Shown piece by piece: positions 22,793-28,915 of a DNA stretch of 28,915 nucleotides. Made by a program: the position numbers and the translations under genes. The notes under the pieces are model-generated. The model worked only from the letters and a program-made list of their open reading frames with translations. It was not told the DNA's origin and did not search any database. Source of the stretch: Bacillota bacterium (GTDB taxonomy: Bacteria; Bacillota; Clostridia; Christensenellales; Aristaeellaceae); the NCBI GenBank assembly GCA_023404715.1, contig JAEYAR010000103.1, positions 1-28,915 of the forward strand. Reading direction: 5' to 3'. Positions within the stretch are counted from its first letter, which is position 1. Each line of letters opens with the position of its first letter.

Positions 22793-22838
22793 ACCTCCCG
22801 CATAGGGGATGCTATCTCCAAACGGTGCGGGAGGTTTT
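22793..22838 (+). terminator. Hairpin between punA and dacF, overlapping the dacF ribosome site
   Basis: ACCTCCCGCA (22793-22802) pairs perfectly with TGCGGGAGGT (22826-22835), with four T at 22835-22838. The 3' arm contains GGGAGG (22829-22834), the ribosome site of dacF (GTG 22844, 9 bases on). It may therefore end transcription from punA and also mask translation of read-through message. Confidence 0.65.
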
Positions 22839-22843
22839 AGATT

Positions 22844-24019
22844 GTGAAGTGCATGAAAAGGTGCATCGCGCTCACGCTGTGTGCGCTGCTATCCCTTATA
22901 CCCGGAATCGCCGGGGCGGAGCAGACGCCCATGGAAGAGGCGGTTCCCGTCGAACTCAGCTGTGCATCCGCCATCCTGATCGAGGCCTCCACGGGCCAGG
23001 TCATCTTTGAGAAAAACGCGGATGAACAGCGCCCTGTCGCGAGCGTGACGAAGATCATGACGATCTTGCTTACGCTGGAGGCGATCGAGCAAAAAACCGT
23101 CTCCTTAAAGGATCAGGTGATGGTCAGCAAAAACGCCGCCGGTATGGGCGGCAGCCAGGCCTTGCTCGATGCGGACCAGCCGTACGCGCTCGGCGAGCTG
23201 TTGAAATCGACCATCGTCGCCAGCGCGAACGACTCAGCCGTGGCGCTTGCCGAGCATATCGCCGGCGCTCAGGAGGTCTTCGTGCAGCGCATGAACGCAC
23301 GCGCCCAGGAGTTAGGCCTGAAAAACACCCATTACGTCAACTGCACGGGCTTGCCGGCCGAGGGGCAGCATACGACGGCACGCGACGTGGCCACGCTCTC
23401 GCGCGAGCTCGACCGCTTTCCGCTCTACTATGAGTACAGCACGATTTGGATGGATACGATCGCTCACAAAGGCGGACGCGTGACGGATCTGACGAATACG
23501 AACCGGCTGATTCGCTTTTACGAGAGCTGCGACGGCTATAAGACGGGCTCAACCAACGAGGCGAAGTATTGCGTGAGCGCGACGGCCAAGCGGGGCGGTC
23601 TGCGTCTGGTCGCGGTCGTGCTGGGCGCGCCGGGCGGACAGGTGCGCTTTGACGAGGCGCGCAAGATGCTCGATTACGGCTTCGCGAACTATCAGATGTC
23701 CAAGGTGGTCGGCGAGGGAGCGGATATGGACATGCAGGTCGCGGTCAGGATGGGTCTTAAAGACAGCGTCGGCGTGTTGGCAGGCAAGGAGATCTCCATG
23801 CTGCTTAAAAAAGGCGAAGAGGGCAGCTTAAAGATCGAGGTGGCGCTGCCGGAGACGATCACGGCCCCCGTACAGAAGGGCGAAGCCATCGGCGAAATCT
23901 CCGTGCTCAAAGGCGGCGAGGTAATCGCCACCGCGCCCGCCGTAGCGGCGGAGACGGTGGGCATGCCGGGCATGCTGGAGTCGCTTATACGCATCCTGGA
24001 AAACTGGCGGGTATCCTGA
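22844..24019 (+). CDS. dacF: D-alanyl-D-alanine carboxypeptidase (DacF type)
   Basis: This 391-residue penicillin-binding protein trims the terminal D-alanine from peptidoglycan stem peptides outside the membrane. It has a signal peptide (about 1-25, ending GIAGA). The active-site motifs are SVTK (Ser67-Lys70), SAN (127-129) and KTG (233-235). The C-terminal beta domain (about 275-365) and a final hydrophobic-amphipathic helix (GMLESLIRILENW) that would hold it at the membrane complete the normal layout. The start GTG 22844 is favoured by GGGAGG at 9 bases; ATG 22853 is an alternative. In Bacillus this gene stands before spoIIAA-spoIIAB-sigF and is active in the forespore, but those genes do not follow here. 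Confidence 0.95.
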   Translation: MKCMKRCIALTLCALLSLIPGIAGAEQTPMEEAVPVELSCASAILIEASTGQVIFEKNADEQRPVASVTKIMTILLTLEAIEQKTVSLKDQVMVSKNAAGMGGSQALLDADQPYALGELLKSTIVASANDSAVALAEHIAGAQEVFVQRMNARAQELGLKNTHYVNCTGLPAEGQHTTARDVATLSRELDRFPLYYEYSTIWMDTIAHKGGRVTDLTNTNRLIRFYESCDGYKTGSTNEAKYCVSATAKRGGLRLVAVVLGAPGGQVRFDEARKMLDYGFANYQMSKVVGEGADMDMQVAVRMGLKDSVGVLAGKEISMLLKKGEEGSLKIEVALPETITAPVQKGEAIGEISVLKGGEVIATAPAVAAETVGMPGMLESLIRILENWRVS

Positions 24020-24026
24020 TGAAAAT

Positions 24027-24070
24027 CGAAGGCCGAGGAATACGCGCGTCGACGCGTTCCCCGGCCTTCG
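24027..24070. terminator. Shared hairpin between convergent dacF and LacI-type genes
   Basis: Arms CGAAGGCCG-a-GGAA-ta-CGCG (24027-24046) and CGCG-TTCC-c-CGGCCTTCG (24053-24070) pair with small bulges. The minus-strand exit is T-rich (CGATTTTC), the plus-strand exit is not. Confidence 0.6.
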
Positions 24071-24100
24071 TGCTACGCAAGACAGGTCCGCCCCTTCTAC

Positions 24101-25099
24101 TCATGTTGATTCTCTTTCCACAATGGTTGGGGTTGTACAATAGGATTGCGTTTGCAGCGTGGGCTTGCGTATCTTTTGCAGCATGAACCGTGCTGCGTCC
24201 CAGCCCATTTCGAACATGTCCACCTCAATCGCCGTCAGCGTTGGCTGTACGATCATGGAAAACGGATAATTGTCAAATGTCATCAACGCGATATCCCTTG
24301 GGATGACCAGTCCCTTCGCGCGTACGCCCTGCAAACAGCCCATAGCGAGGTAGTTGTTTGTACAAAGGATGACCTCAGGCGTTTGAACGCGTTGCAGTAG
24401 ACCTTCCATCAGCACACGACCGTCTTCAAAGTCGGTCGCGCCCTGCAAGGTTTCGATGGGCAGATCCTCCTCCGACAATGCTTCCAGCAGGCCGGCGAGG
24501 CGGCGGGCTGAAATTTGATCCGCCTGCGCGTCGCCCATGATGAAGACGATTCGCCGATAGCCCTTGTCCAACAGGTAGTTTGCGGCAAGCTGCCCGGCAG
24601 CCTCATGGCTAATATCCATCCAACTGAGCTGACAGGGGAATGGAGGCTTGCCGATGACCAGATGGGGCAGGGACTCCTTCATCAGCACCGTCGCCAGAGG
24701 GCGGGACAGGATGCCCGCGTGGAGGATCACACCGTCCGCCTGCTCGCTGAGCATCAGGCTGCGAATCGTATCCGGCGCGGCGTTTTTAGGTACATGCTTC
24801 AACAGCAAAGAGTATCCCTTTTGGTCCAGGTATCGTGCCACGCCGGTGACGATCTCAAACATGTGCGGATTTTGAAAACCGACGCCCCGGGATAAATCAG
24901 CGGCAAAGATAACGACGCCGTTTTTTTGCCGGGCGAAGCTGCGGGCACGGGCATTAGGGCGATAGCTCATTTCGTTGGCCAGAGCACGTATGCGCTCTTT
25001 GGTTTCTTCAGAAACGGAGTAGTGATCGTTCAGCGCCTTTGAAACGGTCGCAATAGATACGTTCGCCGCCTGTGCCAAATCATAAATCGTAACCGACAT
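24101..25099 (-). CDS. LacI-family transcriptional regulator
   Basis: This 332-residue regulator begins with the LacI helix-turn-helix (TIYDLAQAANVSIATVSKALN) and hinge (SYRPNARARSFARQ, to about residue 58). A periplasmic-binding-protein-like sugar domain follows (about 60-325, with ADGVILHAG, GYRRIVFIMGD and DIALMTFDNYPFS). It lies 14 bases after the GH13 gene, last in the malF-malG-GH13 cassette, and is the likely repressor of that cassette with a malto-oligosaccharide or related effector. The ribosome site is AGGGCTGAC-like and modest. Its operator would lie upstream of the MalF-like gene, outside the window. Confidence 0.95.
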   Translation of the reverse strand: MSVTIYDLAQAANVSIATVSKALNDHYSVSEETKERIRALANEMSYRPNARARSFARQKNGVVIFAADLSRGVGFQNPHMFEIVTGVARYLDQKGYSLLLKHVPKNAAPDTIRSLMLSEQADGVILHAGILSRPLATVLMKESLPHLVIGKPPFPCQLSWMDISHEAAGQLAANYLLDKGYRRIVFIMGDAQADQISARRLAGLLEALSEEDLPIETLQGATDFEDGRVLMEGLLQRVQTPEVILCTNNYLAMGCLQGVRAKGLVIPRDIALMTFDNYPFSMIVQPTLTAIEVDMFEMGWDAARFMLQKIRKPTLQTQSYCTTPTIVEREST

Positions 25100-25113
25100 A
25101 TGTCAGCCCTCCG

Positions 25114-26823
25114 TTACATGCTCCCTTCGAGGCTCACCACATATCCCTTGGCCTTTAGTAAACCACAATCCCATCCCTTTTGCAACAGGATTTGCTTCTG
25201 GGCAGGCAGATGCACGGGAGTGTTTCCGGCATTCATGTAGATGTTTACAGCTTCGCCCTGATAGCTTCGACGAAAGCCATAGACCATTCCTTGCGCACTG
25301 AGCGTACGAAAGTCCCCGCGGCGAAGCGCCGGGTACTCCCGCCGCAACGCAATGAACTGCCGATATACGCTTTCCAGAATATTCTGCCGGTCGAAACGCA
25401 TGGCTTGACGATATTCGCGTTCGGCGATGCCGGTCAGCCCCTTTTCGTCGCCGTAGAAGACGCTGGGCATGCCGACAAACGTCATCTGAAAGAGGACTGC
25501 CAGCTCCATCCGGTCAGGATCGTTAGAGCATAAGGTTAAAAAACGGCTGACGTCATGGCTGTCCAACAAGTTAAGCTGAGCGGCTGTTGCTTGTTTGGGA
25601 TAACGCATCAACAGTTGACTGACACGCAGGTCAAACGCAGCGGCATCCAGCGTGCCCTTGGCGAAGAACTGACTGCAAAAGCGGCGAAAGTCGTAGTTCA
25701 TGGCGCTGTCGAGCAGACTGCCCAGCAGGTAGTGGTTCGCGTTTTCCCACACCTCTCCGATAACCAGTGCATCCGGCTTTTGCCGTTTTACGGCGCTGCG
25801 GAAGGTACGCAGGAATACATCGTCTACCTCGTTGGCAACGTCCAGACGCCAGCCGTCCACATCAAACTTGCGAATCCAGTATTCGCCTACTTTGCAGAAA
25901 TAATCCCGCACCGCAGGATTGGCGGTGTTCATCTTTGGCATTTCCGATACATAAGAAAAGCATAGGTACCCGGCCGCTTCGCCTGCGTTGGGGTAACGCG
26001 GATGATCCGGAAGGCCATAAAACCAGTCATAATAGGGAGATGCTTTACCTTTTTGCAACACATCCTGAAAGAAGGGATGCCGCCAACTGACGTGGTTGAA
26101 TACGCCGTCAATGATAACCCTTATCCCCATCTCGTGCGCATCGCGCACCATATCGCAGAACTCCTCATCCGTACCGCGCGTAGGATCGATGTGATAGTAG
26201 TCTATCAGGTCGTACTTATGATAGGCATTGGCAGCGAACATCGGGTTCAAGTAGATACAGTTGCATCCGAGAAAATGTATGTAGTCTAGATTTTCGCGAA
26301 TGCCGCAGACGGTTCCTCCCAGCAGCGAGTGGCAAGCTTCTCCCTGATAATCGGCCTTTGAGGGCAAACAGGAGAGGTGCCGTTTCCTGTCGGCAAAGCT
26401 GTCCGGAAAGATGTTGTATACCACTGCGTCATGTACCCAATCAGGGATGCTCAGCCGGTCAGAGCGCAGGTTGAAGGGCAGCTGAAAGTAGTCCGAACGG
26501 CTCAGCGTAGCCGTCGTCTCGAAACAATCACCTGCATAGTAGCATGTTTCTTCGCCGCTCTCCAGCAGAAAGTAATATGCGATGCGCAGGTATTCGGTGT
26601 GTAGCGTGATTTCGTACCAGTCGTAATACGGATCTCGTCGAACACACGGCATGGAAAGGGCGGCGAAATGCAGTTCCGGCGACATTTCGGCGCGGTCGGC
26701 ATAATAGAAAGTGCATTTATTTACATCCTCCCGGGCCGTTCGCAGACGAAAAATATAGGTATGGTCATCTAGTGCGTGTGCAAACTCGCTCATAGGGCGA
26801 TGCAATAGGGCCGCGTAATTCAT
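25114..26823 (-). CDS. GH13 alpha-glycosidase (cyclomaltodextrinase/neopullulanase type)
   Basis: This 569-residue enzyme should hydrolyse imported malto-oligosaccharides or cyclodextrins. It has no signal peptide, so it acts in the cytoplasm. Residues 1 to about 120 form the N-terminal beta domain seen in this GH13 group. The TIM barrel begins at WVHDAVVYNIFPDSFADR (about 129). Catalytic residues are Asp328 (DGWRLDVANE), Glu357 (VIGEVWE) and Asp424 (LLDSHDVSR), with the conserved VIIDGVFNHVS near 237-247. The C-terminal beta domain is about 490-569. AAAGGA in front of ATG 26823 lies at the end of the MalG-like gene, 7 bases away, so the genes are translationally linked. Exact product specificity is not readable from sequence. 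Confidence 0.93.
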   Translation of the reverse strand: MNYAALLHRPMSEFAHALDDHTYIFRLRTAREDVNKCTFYYADRAEMSPELHFAALSMPCVRRDPYYDWYEITLHTEYLRIAYYFLLESGEETCYYAGDCFETTATLSRSDYFQLPFNLRSDRLSIPDWVHDAVVYNIFPDSFADRKRHLSCLPSKADYQGEACHSLLGGTVCGIRENLDYIHFLGCNCIYLNPMFAANAYHKYDLIDYYHIDPTRGTDEEFCDMVRDAHEMGIRVIIDGVFNHVSWRHPFFQDVLQKGKASPYYDWFYGLPDHPRYPNAGEAAGYLCFSYVSEMPKMNTANPAVRDYFCKVGEYWIRKFDVDGWRLDVANEVDDVFLRTFRSAVKRQKPDALVIGEVWENANHYLLGSLLDSAMNYDFRRFCSQFFAKGTLDAAAFDLRVSQLLMRYPKQATAAQLNLLDSHDVSRFLTLCSNDPDRMELAVLFQMTFVGMPSVFYGDEKGLTGIAEREYRQAMRFDRQNILESVYRQFIALRREYPALRRGDFRTLSAQGMVYGFRRSYQGEAVNIYMNAGNTPVHLPAQKQILLQKGWDCGLLKAKGYVVSLEGSM

Positions 26824-26830
26824 CTTAGGT

Positions 26831-27685
26831 CTATCCTTTCGATGCGCCGGATACCACTCCGGAGACGTAATATTTTTGCAGGCGGATGAACAAGAGCACG
26901 ATGGGAACGGCGATCACCACCGCCCCCGCACAGAATACCGTGTAGTATTCGTAGATGTTGGCCTTATCTACCATGGTATACAATCCTTTCGCCACGGTGT
27001 AATTGTCGTAGTTGTCCTTCATGATGACCGATACAAAGATGAAATCCACCCACGGCGCGATGAAGGCATTGATGGCGATGTTTGCGACGATAGGTTTTGA
27101 ATTGGGCATGATAATCTTCCAGAAAATCGTATTCCGTGTTGCGCCGTCCAATGTTGCGGCTTCATCCAGGGATTGGGGAATCGTATCGAAGAAGCCTTTG
27201 GCGATGTAGTAGTTCAACGCTGCGCCGCCGGAATATACCAAAATCAGCGCCAACAGCGTCTGATCCAGATTGATCGCCTTCATAAAATGGTAAATAGCGA
27301 TCATGCTCATAAAGCCGGGGAACATGCCCAACACCAAAGTTATGTTCATCAAAGGTTTGCGCATCCTAAAGCGCAGACGTGAATACACATAAGCGACCAT
27401 CAATGTAAGAAACGTGGTGATCAAGCAACTGCAGGACGCGACGAAAAGCGTGTTCATGAACCACCGCGGAAAGTTAAACAGGGTGGTATCCGTAAACAGG
27501 CGCACGTAGTTGCCCAGCGTAAAGCGCTCGGGCCATAAGTGAGGTGTGTAGGCCCCCTTCTCAGCGCGGAAAGAGGATAAGATTAACCAGAAGACCGGGA
27601 TCAGCCAGAAGACTGCCAACACACACAGCAGCGTATGCAGCGAAATGCTGCGCCAAAGCTTTTGGAAGTTTCTCCGTTTGCTCAT
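26831..27685 (-). CDS. Sugar ABC transporter permease, MalG-like
   Basis: This 284-residue membrane subunit has hydrophobic segments at about 15-35, 75-100, 110-130, 140-160, 200-220 and 245-265. The EAA loop is EAATLDGATRNTIFWKIIMP (about 175-195), and the C-terminus VSGVVSGASKG is typical of MalG-type permeases. ATG 27685 overlaps the MalF-like stop (ATGA, 27682-27685), which indicates coupled translation. With the MalF-like protein it would form the maltodextrin channel; no binding protein or ATPase is seen within the window. Confidence 0.95.
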   Translation of the reverse strand: MSKRRNFQKLWRSISLHTLLCVLAVFWLIPVFWLILSSFRAEKGAYTPHLWPERFTLGNYVRLFTDTTLFNFPRWFMNTLFVASCSCLITTFLTLMVAYVYSRLRFRMRKPLMNITLVLGMFPGFMSMIAIYHFMKAINLDQTLLALILVYSGGAALNYYIAKGFFDTIPQSLDEAATLDGATRNTIFWKIIMPNSKPIVANIAINAFIAPWVDFIFVSVIMKDNYDNYTVAKGLYTMVDKANIYEYYTVFCAGAVVIAVPIVLLFIRLQKYYVSGVVSGASKG

Positions 27686-28915
27686 TGAAACGTATCCTCC
27701 TTTTTGACAGCGCCGCTCCGATTGTAAACGCTCAGGGATAGGGCAGATACGATCATAAAAATGAAGATCCCGATTGTGGAGGCCAGGGCGTAGTCGTGCT
27801 GATCCACCGTCAGTTTGTACAGCCAGGTGACCAATAGGTCTGTCTTGCCTGCCTGATAGTAGTCCAGCGCAAAGGGGCCGCCCGCCGTCAGCAGATAGAT
27901 CACATTAAAGTTATTGATGTTGCCAACAAAAGTGGTGATGGTCGCCGGCGTGGTAACGAAAACCATATACGGTAGTGTGATGCTGATAAACTTTCGAACC
28001 GGACCTGCGCCGTCGATCCCGGCGCTCTCATATAGATCCGAGGGGATGTTCATCAGAATACCCGAGAATGACATCATTGTGTATGGAATTCCGATCCACA
28101 TGTTGACGACAACCACACAGATGCGCGCTAGCGTCGGGTTTGTCAGGAATGGAAGCGGCGCATCGATAGCCCCCATTTCCATCAGGGCTACATTGATCGC
28201 GCCGGCGGGCTCCAGTGCACGGGATATCAGCAGCAGGCTTACAAATTGCGGAATAGCGATCGAAATGATGAACAGCGTGCGCCACATTTTCTTCAGCTTT
28301 ACAGCCTTGTGGTTGATCAGCAGGGCAAGCAGCATGCCAAAAAAATAGTTGGTGAAAGTGGCCAGCACAGCCCAGATCATCGTCCATCCCAAAATACCCA
28401 AGAAGGTATGCGTCTTTACCGTATTGCCCAGGAAGATATCGATTACATTGGTCATACCCGTCCACGTAAAGAGTTTACCTGGCGGTTGGTGACTGGCGTC
28501 AAAGTTCGTAAAGGAAATCAGCACCATAAACACGATGGGCAGCACGGTAAACAGCGTCAAAGTCAGCAAAGGCGCAAAGAGAAGCGTCATATGAAAGCGC
28601 TCATCGAACAGGGTATGCAGTTCCTCGCGGAAGGGCGCAATTCGCTGACCCTTTGAGGCCATGAGGCACAGTCTGCCCGCGCTTTTAAGATTCATGTACC
28701 ATACGTACAGGAACAGTAGCGTCGCCGCCAAAGTAAGCACCGAGAACAGTAGGATTAGCATTGAGTTGTCGCCCGGTACGCGCTGATAGATTTGCCATTC
28801 TTCATTCCAAACCCTGCGTTGTGCGTTTGTACCCAATGTGCCAAGCTTGATCAGGTACTGCCAGCCGAATCTGCAAAAGAACCACAAGAACATTGCCTCG
28901 GAGGCAAGGTAAAGA
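27682..28915 (-). CDS. Sugar ABC transporter permease, MalF-like (5' end outside window)
   Basis: At least 410 residues are visible, with the reading frame still open at the right edge. ATG 28893 is not likely to be the start. The codons before it (LYLASEA) continue the N-terminal membrane helix usual in clostridial MalF proteins, ahead of LIKLGTLG. Several further hydrophobic segments follow, with an EAA-like loop ESAGIDGAGPVRKFISITLP and the MalF-type motif NNFNVIYLLTAGGP near the C-terminus. A long, hydrophilic stretch between the first and second membrane helices is normal for the group. It should pair with the MalG-like subunit. The operon promoter and probably the binding protein gene lie beyond the window. 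Confidence 0.93.
   Translation of the reverse strand, partial: LYLASEAMFLWFFCRFGWQYLIKLGTLGTNAQRRVWNEEWQIYQRVPGDNSMLILLFSVLTLAATLLFLYVWYMNLKSAGRLCLMASKGQRIAPFREELHTLFDERFHMTLLFAPLLTLTLFTVLPIVFMVLISFTNFDASHQPPGKLFTWTGMTNVIDIFLGNTVKTHTFLGILGWTMIWAVLATFTNYFFGMLLALLINHKAVKLKKMWRTLFIISIAIPQFVSLLLISRALEPAGAINVALMEMGAIDAPLPFLTNPTLARICVVVVNMWIGIPYTMMSFSGILMNIPSDLYESAGIDGAGPVRKFISITLPYMVFVTTPATITTFVGNINNFNVIYLLTAGGPFALDYYQAGKTDLLVTWLYKLTVDQHDYALASTIGIFIFMIVSALSLSVYNRSGAVKKEDTFQ

Noticed and set aside
22778..22815. Sigma-G-like GCATA with CATAGGG before dacF
   Set aside because: The -35 and spacing fit, but the -10 lacks the final TA, and an overlapping alternative needs a 19-base spacer and loses its first C. 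Too weak to annotate.
28891..28893. ATG as start of the MalF-like gene
   Set aside because: The frame stays open to the window edge, and the residues upstream continue the expected first membrane helix, so the gene is partial.

Overview
The window looks like a piece of the chromosome of an endospore-forming Firmicute, most probably a Clostridia-class anaerobe. The evidence is a run of sporulation genes in the order spoIIGA-sigE-sigG-YlmC/YmxH-nrdR-spoIVB-spo0A-deoB-punA-dacF, a cysteine T-box riboswitch, Gram-positive type ribosome binding sites and LplB/LplC-type sugar permeases. By eye the sporulation half is GC-rich, and the first sugar locus (about 1.7-8.5 kb) is visibly AT-richer; I did not compute composition.

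Left edge (1-1.75 kb): a tRNA-Trp with its terminator, a small ribbon-helix-helix regulator with twin palindromic operators, a Lar-like zinc-ribbon phage protein and a frameshifted, 5'-truncated tyrosine recombinase. I read this as the decayed end of a prophage or integrative element beside a tRNA gene.

1.9-8.25 kb: a carbohydrate uptake and use operon on the plus strand. It encodes a solute-binding protein, two LplB/LplC-like permeases, a 626-residue protein that looks like an alpha/alpha-barrel glycosidase of no family I recognise, and an AraC-type regulator. There is no ATPase gene, so a shared MsmX-type ATPase elsewhere is expected.

8.5-10.4 kb: an orphan lipoprotein, a secreted protein made of four Ltp-type repeats, and a 39-residue membrane protein on the minus strand.

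10.4-14.9 kb: polyphosphate kinase, then a T-box leader with a UGC specifier controlling cysE-cysS (cysteine synthesis and cysteinyl-tRNA charging).

15.1-24.0 kb: the sporulation block. The sequence shows Spo0A-box-like sites before spoIIGA, a sigma-F-like promoter before sigG and a sigma-G-like promoter before spoIVB. The order of regulation is therefore partly legible in the DNA. The Spo0A protein lacks the acidic pair usual in receiver domains. The block ends with nucleoside salvage genes (deoB, punA) and a D,D-carboxypeptidase (dacF).

24.1-28.9 kb: on the minus strand, a maltodextrin-type cassette (MalF-like, MalG-like, intracellular GH13 enzyme, LacI-type regulator). It converges on dacF through a shared hairpin, and its first gene runs off the right edge of the window.
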